Source of the DNA: a virus
IMG/VR virus record: IMGVR_UViG_3300004151_000025
Location: 1 to 32,403 of that record
DNA: 32,403 nucleotides
Strand: one strand, 5' to 3'
A program made the position numbers and the translations under genes. The notes under the pieces are model-generated. The model saw only the letters and a list, made by a program, of their open reading frames with translations, ran no database searches and had not been told where the DNA came from. Positions 22,639-30,074 of the stretch are shown here, in pieces (within the stretch, counting starts at the first letter, position 1; each line of letters starts with the position of its first letter).

Positions 22639-23606
22639 ATTTTATCTCCTAAAGTTCTATCAACACCTGCAGCGTAAGAATTCCAACTTGGTGAGGCTGT
22701 ACATCTATCCATAATAGCCATACCAGCTTGAAGAAACTCCATCTTTCCTGTCTTTTTCTTCCAAGTGACCCCAAGATCATCAGAGTAGACTTCTGAATTC
22801 CTCCAAGTGCAAAGTAATCCTTCCATAATATAATGACTAGGAATGGCCTTCCTATACTTACCATTAGGGTTACCTCGGACTTTCTCATCCCTTGCCGTGT
22901 GCCAGAAATAAGTCTCCATGCCGATGTACATAGACTGTTCTCTGGTAATAATGCTATTGAGCTTGCCCACTTGGTCTCTGGCAATAACATAAGATCTATG
23001 CCCAGTCAAAGAAGCATCTATCTTGCTGACAGCTTCTATAATCTGTTCCTTTCCCCAACCGTTCTGCAATCCGTCTATGACAGTATTGTTAATCTTAGTA
23101 ATATATTCTTCACCAAGGTTCTTAATGAGCTTGTAGTTTTGCTTCTCCCATAGAGCCCTAGCTTCAGGCCACCATGGTTTCTCGATAGCTATAGGAATTC
23201 CCCCAGATAGTACAGTGATCTGCTTCTGGAAGTATGCTGAATTAGCTCCAAGTATCTTCTCAGCTATATCAGCAAGCATTCTACCCAGTTGACCAGATGA
23301 GATAGCATTGACGCCATAAACAAGCTCAATTTCTCGCATCATTTCTTCCATGAGGATATCAAGATCATCCTCTACAGAATCTTTACGGATAAAATAGGCA
23401 TCAATGTAGCTGTCTACAAAAGGCACACACAATCCAACAAATGTAGACGTTATGTTCTTTATCTGTTTGTAGTATTGTCTCTCTATACCGATAGGATAAG
23501 TAATAGGCTTCAAAGGGCGATTTCTAGTTCGCTTCCTTTGAGTCTTGGTCATTGCAGATCGAGCAAATTTAAGTTGTGTCTGAAAGCTATTCTGTGCTGG
23601 CGTCAT
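22635..23606 (-). CDS. MuF-like minor head protein, 323 aa
   Basis: Follows the portal gene directly (20-base overlap), as do Mu gpF/SPP1 gp7 minor head proteins. The C-terminal half carries the MuF-domain pattern: RSYVIARDQVGKLNSIITREQS (residues about 205-226 in order), then YFWHTARDEKVRGNPNGKY and a closing FLQAGMAI region. The first 60 residues are basic. Such proteins sit inside or at the portal vertex of the prohead, and may be ejected with DNA. There is no additional toxin-like domain after the MuF region (323 residues is a normal length). Confidence 0.8.
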   Translation of the reverse strand: MTPAQNSFQTQLKFARSAMTKTQRKRTRNRPLKPITYPIGIERQYYKQIKNITSTFVGLCVPFVDSYIDAYFIRKDSVEDDLDILMEEMMREIELVYGVNAISSGQLGRMLADIAEKILGANSAYFQKQITVLSGGIPIAIEKPWWPEARALWEKQNYKLIKNLGEEYITKINNTVIDGLQNGWGKEQIIEAVSKIDASLTGHRSYVIARDQVGKLNSIITREQSMYIGMETYFWHTARDEKVRGNPNGKYRKAIPSHYIMEGLLCTWRNSEVYSDDLGVTWKKKTGKMEFLQAGMAIMDRCTASPSWNSYAAGVDRTLGDKI

Positions 23607-25047
23607 CAGAACCCTCTTCAGGCTCTACAGGATTCTCTGGGTCAGGAGGTGCTGTTTGCTCTGGGGTTTCTTGCATCTCCTCATAGAGAGCAATGTCAAA
23701 CATATCATCATAGCCATATTTCTTAGCTACTTCGGTAGGATCACACCCAGCTTCAACAAGAGCCTGTGCAGTACGGATTCTAATTTCCTCTGTCTCGGCT
23801 TCAGTCTTAGCGTTCTTAGCTTTCTCTTCTTCTGTGAGCTGGTAGAGGCTATTAAAGGTGATCTCTACAGAATCAGGGTCAATGCCTTTCCAAGAACAGA
23901 TAAGATTGATAAGTTTGCGCATAGGAGGCATCAGCCTGTTGCGCTGCTGGGCTTCTATAAGATCGAAGAACTGTCTAGTGTCACTTTCACCAGTAGCATT
24001 AAGTCCAGCAGGAGAACGTCCATAGAGACGCGTGACGGGAATACCAGTAGAACCGGAAAGTTGAAGCATGAAACGGTCAACCATTTCAGGAAGACCAGCA
24101 AGAGTAGTGTATTGTTTCTGATAGTCTTCATCTTTATCAAGTACTGCTGCATTGATAATAGATTTAGAGGCGTTTATAGCATTAAGGCGTTTTACAAGAC
24201 CTGATTGAGCTTCACCAGTAGAGTCGCTGGCAAGAAGCTGTGCCAATCCCTCAAACTTATATACACCAAAAGTGAAGTCATAGAGAATATTAACGATGGA
24301 TTGGGTAATGCCACCAAGATCTCGAATTGCCTCGTTTATCTTCTGAAGGGAGCTAATGCCCCAATAACGAATGTCCTGATTGAGACCATTATATTTACCA
24401 ACAGGCACAGGATCGTTACGAAATTCGAGAACTCTGGTATAATGAATATAGACATCTACCATTTGATTCTGGATGTAATATCTTACATTATATTTAAGGA
24501 TTTTACCATACGTAGGAGAAGTGGGATCAAGGTCAAAGACACTGTTTGCAATGTCTACACAAGTGCGATCTACTACTTTAAGATATTCTATGTTTCTAAT
24601 ACCCTTTTCGTAAAGAGGAAGCTCTATGCTTCTGCCATCTAAAGCACCCATGATAATGAGAGAACCTCCATATAGTCGCTGCCACTTAATAGCAGTATTA
24701 AAGGCTTCTTCAGCATTAAGTGCCTCTAGCACACTGTTGATAGTCTTGCGTTGCTTTTCGCCCTCGATCCAGATCCATTCACGGGTCATATCATCTGCAA
24801 CAATGTCGATGATACGAGAAGCCAGACCGTCACCCAGATACATTTCAAGGAGTGTGCCATCATCAATAATAGTGGCGCCATTGTAACTGGTATATTGTGA
24901 CTTATCCTGAGTCTGTGCCAAACCGACCAGACTGTTCTTCCAGTCATCTTGACGGACAACTGGAGCACTATCTAGCCTAGTTTCTGGGAGAGGATTCTTA
25001 CGAGGACGACCAACTGGTCTTTTTATGGTTGTGGGAGTTGTAGACAC
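23587..25047 (-). CDS. Portal protein, DUF1073-like, 486 aa
   Basis: The region DGLASRIIDIVADDMTREWIWI (residues 74-95 in order), then FNTAIKWQRLYGGSLIIMG, and RLYGRSPAGLNATGESDTRQFFDLI near residues 341-365 are signatures of DUF1073-type portals. The dodecameric portal is the DNA entry and exit channel and docks the terminase. The acidic Pro/Glu-rich C-terminus is disordered. An AT-hook-like motif (PVGRPRKNP) lies at residues 11-19, unusual for a portal. The start is a GTG at 25047 downstream of promoter 5, with GGGGTG as ribosome binding site. The gene lies between terminase and the MuF-like gene, as usual. Confidence 0.87.
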   Translation of the reverse strand: MSTTPTTIKRPVGRPRKNPLPETRLDSAPVVRQDDWKNSLVGLAQTQDKSQYTSYNGATIIDDGTLLEMYLGDGLASRIIDIVADDMTREWIWIEGEKQRKTINSVLEALNAEEAFNTAIKWQRLYGGSLIIMGALDGRSIELPLYEKGIRNIEYLKVVDRTCVDIANSVFDLDPTSPTYGKILKYNVRYYIQNQMVDVYIHYTRVLEFRNDPVPVGKYNGLNQDIRYWGISSLQKINEAIRDLGGITQSIVNILYDFTFGVYKFEGLAQLLASDSTGEAQSGLVKRLNAINASKSIINAAVLDKDEDYQKQYTTLAGLPEMVDRFMLQLSGSTGIPVTRLYGRSPAGLNATGESDTRQFFDLIEAQQRNRLMPPMRKLINLICSWKGIDPDSVEITFNSLYQLTEEEKAKNAKTEAETEEIRIRTAQALVEAGCDPTEVAKKYGYDDMFDIALYEEMQETPEQTAPPDPENPVEPEEGSDDASTE

Positions 25048-25080
25048 AAAGGCACCCCTATATGATAAAGTGTATACTTT

Positions 25081-25116
25081 ACTATATAGGGGTGTATCTT
25101 TTTGTCAATAGGGCTC
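25081..25116 (-). promoter_or_regulatory. GAGCC-box promoter 5
   Basis: On the minus strand: GAGCC (25116-25112), 3 bases, TTGACA (25108-25103), 16 bases, TATAGT (25086-25081). It lies in the gap between terminase and portal and should drive the portal gene. Confidence 0.85.
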
Positions 25117-25125
25117 ATCCAGCTA

Positions 25126-26478
25126 TTACTGGTACAGAGCCTTCCAAGACCCTAAATTAGTGAATTTACCTTCACGTAACATTGATGCACATGCATCAGC
25201 AGCATCATCATGGAGTTTTGTGGTAGAAGTCCAGTCAAGTATCTGATTCAAAAACTCCGGTTCTGTCTCCTTAGCCCATTCTATATGATTCCATCTATCA
25301 TATAAATAAGTTTCTATTTTTTTCTGTTTCTGCATAGACTCCCGGTAACTATGCCCCCATATTCCGTAGCTTTTAGCTCTAGGATCAGCAAGAAGCGAAT
25401 CCAACGTATACCCATGGTCAGCATTATCCTCCATATACACTTCTCTACAGTTATATTGAGCTAACTTAGTAAAAATATCTGATAGGAGATCCTTAATATG
25501 GCCTTTATATAGATAACCAACCATATTTATTTTACCATTAGGAAGATCACCTGCTATACAGAGTGCGGTATAATCTTCGCCGCCATATGATGCATCTACT
25601 AATGCCTTTATGTGTTTAACATGAGGGGCGTCCCATGAACCCATGTGTGGATCATGAAAAATCATATCCGCAGTGGATGTAAATGTAAGAAGATAGTTAC
25701 AATCAAATAATGCACCAGTCTGGGTACGCCGTGCCTCTTCTACTTGCGCGTCTGTTAAAAGACCTGTTGAGGTGTATGGGTAACGCCTAAATGGGATACC
25801 TGCATTTTCCAATACTGCAAGAGCATCCTCTCTATGCCAACTAGAACCGATTATTGATGCGGGGCACCCTCTGTTCAATATATTTGACAGTAGTTCATTT
25901 ATCATCATTATAGAGAATGCTCGTTCGCGGTCGAACACACGATCGAGGTATGACGTTCCATCATCAATTAATAATCTGTCAGTATGAAATCCCGTAAAAT
26001 TACCATTTAGTCCTAGTCCTGTCAGAGACGCTTCTTTGGTATGTTTAGTACGAATAGATAAATTTAACTTTCCTTCTTTCCTCATATCGAATAGTGGCTC
26101 TTTTAAGGCACTATCAGGAATATTGTTATTTGCATCTGCATACCAACAATGCATCAGTAAGTAATATATAGGTGGGGATTCTGCTATATTCATAATTTCA
26201 CGCACCATTTCGGCGCTTAGGCTGTATGACTTTCTGACTATGGCGATAGTCTGTTCTGGATCTTGCATCCAACAATAAATCACGCCAAGTTCTGTTATAC
26301 TGGTACTTTTATAGCTACCACGATGCCCAAGCAAACCATGTTTCTCTTTATGGTCTAGACACCAATGCATCCAATCACTGTGCAAGGGGGTCAATAGGGT
26401 CTTGCCACACAAATGACCTATCAGGTGAGGGTATTGTTTTATCTTTTCTATGTCTTCCCAACTGTAGGGGCTGTGCAT
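25126..26478 (-). CDS. terL: Terminase large subunit, 450 aa
   Basis: The ATPase part has a Walker A variant GHRGSYKST (51-59, Lys57), a Walker B LLIDD (Asp172-Asp173) and a motif-III-like IIGSSWH near residue 212. The C-terminal nuclease shows the three acidic clusters of RNase H-type terminases: ALVDASYGGEDYTA (Asp295), VYMEDNADHG (Glu350/Asp351) and KLHDDAADA (Asp424/425, Asp428). The protein pumps DNA into the prohead and cuts it. Length is normal. The ATG overlaps the stop of the HNH endonuclease as TAATG, so translation is coupled to that gene. No obvious small-subunit gene is adjacent. Confidence 0.92.
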   Translation of the reverse strand: MHSPYSWEDIEKIKQYPHLIGHLCGKTLLTPLHSDWMHWCLDHKEKHGLLGHRGSYKSTSITELGVIYCWMQDPEQTIAIVRKSYSLSAEMVREIMNIAESPPIYYLLMHCWYADANNNIPDSALKEPLFDMRKEGKLNLSIRTKHTKEASLTGLGLNGNFTGFHTDRLLIDDGTSYLDRVFDRERAFSIMMINELLSNILNRGCPASIIGSSWHREDALAVLENAGIPFRRYPYTSTGLLTDAQVEEARRTQTGALFDCNYLLTFTSTADMIFHDPHMGSWDAPHVKHIKALVDASYGGEDYTALCIAGDLPNGKINMVGYLYKGHIKDLLSDIFTKLAQYNCREVYMEDNADHGYTLDSLLADPRAKSYGIWGHSYRESMQKQKKIETYLYDRWNHIEWAKETEPEFLNQILDWTSTTKLHDDAADACASMLREGKFTNLGSWKALYQ

Positions 26479-27209
26479 TATATAACACCTTCCTGTTTTA
26501 GTTTTTCAATGTATGCACATCGAACTTTATGACCATCTTCTGGATTGATAAATGTCCCCAACCACTTGGTTCTACCCTTTAATATGTATCTAGCTTTCCA
26601 TTTCCCTGAAGCACTGTCCCAAGTAACCCCCTCATATCCTGAGGAATTTGTTCTCATAACTGGGGCAGTAGCTTCCATATATATTGTCTTAGCACGAGCT
26701 TCATCATATACCCTATCAGGGAAATTAACTAAAGCAAATTCACCAAACAAAAACCTAGCTACATCATCGTAGGCCGTAGCAGCATCTGTTAAATCTATGA
26801 AACTCCCAAGAGCATAGTTTTTCTGTTCGTACTTTATTGTTGCTTTATATCGTCCAGTGCACTTATCCAGTTTAGCACCCTTATAACCAGAGGTGTTTCT
26901 GGTTTCTCTTCGTTTATTACGTGCATTCTCTTTCTGCGTACAAAATCGCATGTTACACTTTCTATTGTCAAGTGTGTTATTATTTATATGATCTATCACA
27001 GTTCCATCTATATAACTACATCCCATGATAAATCTATGAAGTTTTATTGTTTCATATTTACGAAGCCCATGTTTTATCTTAGTTCTAAAATAATATCGGT
27101 TATGTCTCCTCAATAAGGAGTTGTCTACCCACCAGTTATACTGCTGTATTTTCTCTACATCCTCATCGTCAACTAAAACAGTGTATCCACTTATGTTTAT
27201 CTCAGCCAT
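26478..27209 (-). CDS. HNH homing endonuclease with two AP2 domains, 243 aa
   Basis: An intact HNH core is present: KLHRFIMG and VIDHINNNTLDNRKCNMRFC (residues 57-90 in two blocks; Asp73, His74, Asn86). Two AP2-type DNA-binding domains follow, at about residues 105-165 (NTSGYKGAKLDKCTGRYKA) and 187-238 (NSSGYEGVTWDSASGKWKA). HNH/AP2 proteins are mobile homing endonucleases common in phages. This one is placed just before terminase and coupled to it by TAATG; HNH proteins next to terminase sometimes aid DNA packaging, but the AP2 domains favour homing. The start overlaps the SH3-like gene by 8 bases. Confidence 0.87.
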   Translation of the reverse strand: MAEINISGYTVLVDDEDVEKIQQYNWWVDNSLLRRHNRYYFRTKIKHGLRKYETIKLHRFIMGCSYIDGTVIDHINNNTLDNRKCNMRFCTQKENARNKRRETRNTSGYKGAKLDKCTGRYKATIKYEQKNYALGSFIDLTDAATAYDDVARFLFGEFALVNFPDRVYDEARAKTIYMEATAPVMRTNSSGYEGVTWDSASGKWKARYILKGRTKWLGTFINPEDGHKVRCAYIEKLKQEGVI

Positions 27210-27396
27210 CTATCTTCTCCATAGTCCCAAGAAATTTCATGTTACCCTTTAATGATACACACCAACCTATTTCTATATCGCCTTCTAAGCAATAGGCCAT
27301 TCCTTCTCCTTTCTGGTAATGACTAAATACACCAAGCTCCCATCTATCATCAATAGAATTTCTCCATAACACTTTCATCCCTTTTCTGAATTTCAT
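27202..27396 (-). CDS. SH3-like small phage protein, 64 aa
   Basis: The pattern KFRKGMKVLWRNSIDDRW, then FSHYQKG, a Tyr-Cys pair (AYCLEG), W-C and GNMKFLGTMEK is like a short phage protein family I recall, with consensus F-x-x-F-D-K-V-L-V-R-x-x...W...FSHY...C...GN-x-x-L-x-G-T. It probably folds as a small SH3-like beta-barrel; function unknown. AGGAGTAACTT precedes the ATG, immediately after the T-run of the upstream terminator, so it is the first gene of the segment leading into HNH and terminase. Confidence 0.6.
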   Translation of the reverse strand: MKFRKGMKVLWRNSIDDRWELGVFSHYQKGEGMAYCLEGDIEIGWCVSLKGNMKFLGTMEKIDG

Positions 27397-27411
27397 AAGT
27401 TACTCCTAAAT

Positions 27412-27440
27412 AAAAAGCTACCAGCAATAATACTGGTAGC
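27412..27440 (-). terminator. Rho-independent terminator, minus strand
   Basis: A perfect 8-bp stem (GCTACCAG / CTGGTAGC, loop TATTATTG) is followed on the minus strand by TTTTTATTT, ending just before the ribosome binding site of the gene at 27396. It should stop transcripts arriving from the accessory genes upstream. Confidence 0.8.
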
Positions 27441-27464
27441 CTAGTAGCTTTGTCAAGTGGGCTC
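27427..27464 (-). promoter_or_regulatory. GAGCC-box promoter 6, nested in a terminator
   Basis: On the minus strand: GAGCC (27464-27460), 3 bases, TTGACA (27456-27451), then TATTAT (27432-27427) after 18 bases. The -10 is the loop of the terminator hairpin and the -35 lies before it. Expected transcripts start inside the right arm of the stem. The 18-base spacer is longer than the 15-16 of the other copies, so activity may be weaker. Confidence 0.6.
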
Positions 27465-27466
27465 GT

Positions 27467-27799
27467 CTACATCTCTCCAGTCCACAGATACTTAAACCGC
27501 TTCCCGAAGGAAGCCTCTTTATACTTCTGAATCTCTGTTTTCAAACCAAGTTTTACAGCATCTTCACCATTTGTATAACGTTCATATTCTCTAGTGATGT
27601 AGGACAGTTTCTCGTGTAACGCGTTCATAGCATAATCCTTCGTAAGATACTCTGCGTTTACACCAAGCCAGTCGCCATAGTGCACATAAATCTTATCCAT
27701 GTTCGCTTCAAGCTCTTTCACCCTAGCAAACCCATCACGCTCAATCTTAGTCAGCTCCTCATACCGTTCAATCGGCAGCTCTACTTTACCTTCCATCAT
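27467..27799 (-). CDS. Helical hypothetical protein, 110 aa
   Basis: A charged, largely helical protein (ERYEELTKIERDGFARVKEL, LHEKLSYITREYERYTN) with weak coiled-coil propensity and no known motif. The ATG at 27799 directly follows the stop of the upstream gene (TAGATG). It is the last gene before the terminator and promoter 6, so it closes the accessory block. A small-terminase role would fit its place near terminase, but nothing in the sequence (no helix-turn-helix) supports it. Confidence 0.6.
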   Translation of the reverse strand: MMEGKVELPIERYEELTKIERDGFARVKELEANMDKIYVHYGDWLGVNAEYLTKDYAMNALHEKLSYITREYERYTNGEDAVKLGLKTEIQKYKEASFGKRFKYLWTGEM

Positions 27800-27979
27800 C
27801 TACCCTCGTTTCACACTCAGTAGTTTCTTAGCCTCATCCACATCGTAGACCTTCTCAGTACTCCCGAACCTAGCCCTGAGCATCCTACCCTTAATAGAGA
27901 TGATTTCCCCAGACTCTCCAGTGAAATACCATCCATCTACAACAATTTGTCCAACTACCATATCTCGTTCTGCTATCAT
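27800..27979 (-). CDS. Small beta-rich protein, 59 aa
   Basis: A 59-residue frame from ATG at 27979 (AGGAG upstream), ending in TAG directly before the next ATG. The sequence MVVGQIVVDGWYFTGESGEI, then KGRMLRARFGSTEKVYDVDE, suggests a compact beta-barrel-like fold. Its start overlaps the previous stop as ATGA, so it is a real member of the operon. Function unknown. Confidence 0.6.
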   Translation of the reverse strand: MIAERDMVVGQIVVDGWYFTGESGEIISIKGRMLRARFGSTEKVYDVDEAKKLLSVKRG

Positions 27980-28185
27980 GCAAACTCCTTATCCATATCT
28001 CGTTTGTAATTCAGATAGTCATTCATAGCTTTCTGATACCTGTATTCCTTATCCTTAACCACATCCCATGCTTCTTTTATCTTAGTACCATTCTTACAAG
28101 TGGCCTGCAGAGCAAGTGCATGATTGTAGGCCATTCCATGATGATGCTGCGCCAGAGCCATCACATGAAACAGATCCTCATTCAT
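27976..28185 (-). CDS. Helical hypothetical protein, 69 aa
   Basis: Starting at ATG 28185 behind GGAGG, the protein begins MNEDLFHVMALAQHHHGMAY and continues as helices with alternating basic and aromatic residues (YRYQKAMNDYLNYKRDMD). The long upstream open frame is not used because the ribosome binding site fits only this start. A cluster of three histidines (HHH, residues 14-16) could bind metal. It overlaps its neighbours by 8 and 4 bases. No family recognised. Confidence 0.55.
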   Translation of the reverse strand: MNEDLFHVMALAQHHHGMAYNHALALQATCKNGTKIKEAWDVVKDKEYRYQKAMNDYLNYKRDMDKEFA

Positions 28186-28360
28186 GCAGATCCTCCAAAA
28201 GGATTGCACAGTCATCCATAGGAACAAGTACTCCGAATTCTCCCATGACTCCGCTGTACATATCTTTACCATAGTCACTCACACGGGTAATGTAAGTGCC
28301 TTCAGCAATGAACTGGTGCGTGATGAAGTCCTGCGTATCCTGAATTACCTTTACTGTCAT
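28178..28360 (-). CDS. Small hypothetical protein, 60 aa
   Basis: Preceded by AGGAGG seven bases before the ATG. The protein (MTVKVIQDTQDFITHQFIAE through LLEDLHE) is acidic and beta-rich, without membrane segment or known motif. It overlaps the next gene's start by 8 bases. It belongs to the block of short accessory genes read leftward from about 31.1 kb. Confidence 0.55.
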   Translation of the reverse strand: MTVKVIQDTQDFITHQFIAEGTYITRVSDYGKDMYSGVMGEFGVLVPMDDCAILLEDLHE

Positions 28361-28370
28361 TTAGTTCCTC

Positions 28371-28601
28371 CTAGTTGTTAGAGAGCTGAATGGCCCCATT
28401 GTAGAAGTGAAAGTGCTTCATATTATAATTAGTACCTTGTTCGCCAGTCTTATCTCCGTCTACCCCAAGTAGGCATGTACCACAAGCCTCTTCCCAGAAG
28501 AAGTAGATAGATTCTTGACCCATCTCACCGGCATTCACTTGCATCAAGCAAGGATACGTGATCCCAGTATTCACTGTAACATTAAGTTCAACTGCTCTCA
28601 T
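28371..28601 (-). CDS. Hypothetical protein, 76 aa
   Basis: A soluble, beta-rich protein with three Cys (Cys19 and the pair CGTC, residues 40-43), starting MRAVELNVTVNTGITYPCLM. GGAGG lies six to seven bases before the ATG, which overlaps the preceding stop as ATGA. The CGTC pair could be redox-active or metal-binding. No family recognised; an accessory gene by position. Confidence 0.55.
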   Translation of the reverse strand: MRAVELNVTVNTGITYPCLMQVNAGEMGQESIYFFWEEACGTCLLGVDGDKTGEQGTNYNMKHFHFYNGAIQLSNN

Positions 28602-29035
28602 TCTTTACCTCCATTCATATACGTTCTAGTCAATTCCAAACCACCTTCCCAGAAGATGGTGATTCCTCTACCCTTTGCGTACCCAATCAGCCAAGCCAAT
28701 GAAGGCCGCTCTCTAAGGTACTCTTCTTTGGTCTTACATGGGGCACCAAGAACAAGAATTTCTTTGTGTCGTTCCTCCAATAAAGCCTGTGCAACCATAT
28801 AGCAAACAGAATTATGCAACGGAAATCCTCGTGATCTCATGGTATCTACAGAGATCTTACTAAAGTCCCATCGCTTAGACTCATCCGGTACAGGTAGGTT
28901 ATGAAACTCAAATACACGGTCTGCTATATTGATAACGGGAGATTTAATTGTCCCCAGTACCCAAAGCTCTGTAGCTATATCAAAGTCATACGTAGTGGGA
29001 GCATTGCCCATGATAACAAGGGTTCTACTTATCAT
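28598..29035 (-). CDS. Rossmann-like conserved phage protein, 145 aa
   Basis: From the ATG at 29035 (AAGGAT upstream) the protein begins RTLVIMGNAPTTYDFDIATELWVLG, a nucleotide-binding-like strand-loop-helix, and ends with KEEYLRERPSLAWLIGYAKGRGI. This matches a recurrent phage protein I recall with an N-terminal VLILGSGPS-like loop, a middle FE-x-H region (here FEFHNLP), and a C-terminal EYL-x-x-RPS-x-x-(Y/W)LIG-x-A-x-GRG motif. Its biochemical function is not known to me; a nucleotide-sugar or nucleotide role is plausible from the fold. It is coupled to the next gene by ATGA. Confidence 0.6.
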   Translation of the reverse strand: MISRTLVIMGNAPTTYDFDIATELWVLGTIKSPVINIADRVFEFHNLPVPDESKRWDFSKISVDTMRSRGFPLHNSVCYMVAQALLEERHKEILVLGAPCKTKEEYLRERPSLAWLIGYAKGRGITIFWEGGLELTRTYMNGGKE

Positions 29036-29126
29036 ATTTATCCTTGTACATCTGAACCAGCAACAACACAGCCACAATCAACGCACCAATACCCCACCCG
29101 ATAATCTTATAAGTAAGTAGATTCAT
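29025..29126 (-). CDS. Single-span membrane micro-protein, 33 aa
   Basis: ATG at 29126 has GGGAGG six to seven bases upstream and opens a 33-residue frame with one hydrophobic helix (IIGWGIGALIVAVLLLVQMY, residues 8-27) and a basic end. It overlaps the start of the next gene by 11 bases. The strong ribosome binding site and clean membrane topology support expression. The role is unknown; it could be an accessory lysis or membrane-modulating peptide. Confidence 0.55.
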   Translation of the reverse strand: MNLLTYKIIGWGIGALIVAVLLLVQMYKDKYDK

Positions 29127-29129
29127 GTA

Positions 29130-29225
29130 TTACCTCCCTTGCCCACTTGGAGCATTAAACCACACATCAAAAACTGCCCTGAAGAACTCCGCAACCAATG
29201 TCACGATCTTTTTTCCAATCTGCAT
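29130..29225 (-). CDS. Amphipathic micro-protein, 31 aa
   Basis: ATG at 29225 follows GGAGG by six bases and lies within the 3' part of the upstream gene in another frame. The peptide starts MQIGKKIVTLVAEFFRAVFD, a basic amphipathic helix, and ends APSGQGR. Its stop codon lies within the ribosome binding site region of the next micro-gene, giving translational coupling. No homologue recognised. Confidence 0.45.
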   Translation of the reverse strand: MQIGKKIVTLVAEFFRAVFDVWFNAPSGQGR

Positions 29226-29403
29226 AGATAGCCTCCAACATTTTGGTTTGATCCCCGCAGCCGGAAGCATTTATATAGTCCATGATTTCTACAAATGCTT
29301 CATCCATATCTACTCCATCGCTGTAAGCATCATCAAGTGCAATAAGAATAGATTCCTCAAGTTCCTGATATGCCTTCGTGTATGCAATCATGTCATTACT
29401 CAT
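29167..29403 (-). CDS. Acidic helical protein, 78 aa
   Basis: Starts MSNDMIAYTKAYQELEESIL at 29403 behind GGAGG, downstream of a near-consensus promoter at 29428-29456. The protein is highly acidic (about 17 Asp/Glu) and helical, with a C-terminal Cys pair. Small acidic phage proteins often mimic DNA or inhibit host enzymes, but nothing specific supports this here. A 31-residue frame overlaps its 3' end. Confidence 0.55.
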   Translation of the reverse strand: MSNDMIAYTKAYQELEESILIALDDAYSDGVDMDEAFVEIMDYINASGCGDQTKMLEAIYADWKKDRDIGCGVLQGSF

Positions 29404-29427
29404 TTGAACCTCCATTCGATATGTAGT

Positions 29428-29456
29428 ATTTTACCACGTTTCCTTGTAATTGTCAA
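29428..29456 (-). promoter_or_regulatory. Sigma70-like promoter without GAGCC box
   Basis: On the minus strand: TTGACA (29456-29451), 17 bases, TAAAAT (29433-29428), overlapping the end of the transglycosylase gene and upstream of the gene starting at 29403. The sequence before the -35 is a CT-rich run, not GAGCC, so this looks like a constitutive or early promoter. Confidence 0.7.
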
Positions 29457-29958
29457 GAAGAAAAAGCACTTGTTCAGCATAATCTTTACATTCTTTCGGG
29501 ATGTCATCAAGACTTTTTAGCTGCCTTACATTCTCAAACCCAAATGTGTAACTCAGCACACCTAGATAGACGGATCCATGCCAATATTCAATCAGCCATG
29601 CAAGATAATTGCAGCCCACTTCGGCAGAGTGGCTAGGGTTATCCCACTGGTAATCATTCTGAGGGATATTGGAGAACCTTGATACGAGCCCTAAACCCCT
29701 AGGACTATCATAAAGATACTTCCTGTACTCCTGAAAGAGCCCATCTGATCTATATCCACCAACCACCCTAGAACGCGCCTTTGGATTGAACCTAGACTCA
29801 GAATAGGCCACACAATGGGCCAACCCCCTAGGAAGCTCTGCATGAGCCTCGTAATAGGATATGATTGACTTAATATACTTAGGTTCTTTCCAATCTTTTG
29901 GCTTCTGTGCGTATGCAACAGAACATAAAGCCAATATACACAATAGTACTTTTCTCAC
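29431..29958 (-). CDS. Secreted lytic transglycosylase (endolysin-like), 175 aa
   Basis: The N-terminus MRKVLLCILALCSVAYAQKP is a signal peptide with a cleavage site after AYA. The mature part has the lysozyme-like SLT pattern: LAHCVAYSESRFNPKARS (catalytic Glu54), GLFQ at about residues 73-76, and a later region with EVGCNYLAWLIEYW...GVLSYTFG equivalent to the usual N-x-x-x-G-x-x-YL...AYN-G motif. It should cleave the peptidoglycan glycan strand in the periplasm and is the best candidate endolysin, exported by the host Sec system. The start is GTG at 29958, because ATG two bases earlier is followed by TGA. AGGAG is upstream. Confidence 0.8.
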   Translation of the reverse strand: MRKVLLCILALCSVAYAQKPKDWKEPKYIKSIISYYEAHAELPRGLAHCVAYSESRFNPKARSRVVGGYRSDGLFQEYRKYLYDSPRGLGLVSRFSNIPQNDYQWDNPSHSAEVGCNYLAWLIEYWHGSVYLGVLSYTFGFENVRQLKSLDDIPKECKDYAEQVLFLLDNYKETW

Positions 29959-29966
29959 ATTTACTC

Positions 29967-30074
29967 CTAAAAGAATTTGTCTTTATTAAGGCCAATAATT
30001 ACAATACCAGCCAATACAATAATCACACCTGCTGTCTTGGTAATAGTGTCAAATATCGTGTACATATTATTCAT
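29967..30074 (-). CDS. Single-span membrane micro-protein, 35 aa
   Basis: A 35-residue frame (MNNMYTIFDTITKTAGVIIV start) with one hydrophobic helix at residues 14-29 (TAGVIIVLAGIVIIGL) and a charged end KDKFF. It overlaps the upstream lipoprotein gene by 8 bases (ATGAATAA) and ends inside the ribosome binding site of the transglycosylase gene. The ribosome binding site is weak, so coupling to the upstream gene is likely. A small holin or holin accessory just before an endolysin is an attractive idea but unproven. Confidence 0.5.
   Translation of the reverse strand: MNNMYTIFDTITKTAGVIIVLAGIVIIGLNKDKFF

Noticed and set aside
27467-27799. Small terminase subunit
   Set aside because: Right neighbourhood and size, but no helix-turn-helix or recognisable pattern; left as hypothetical.
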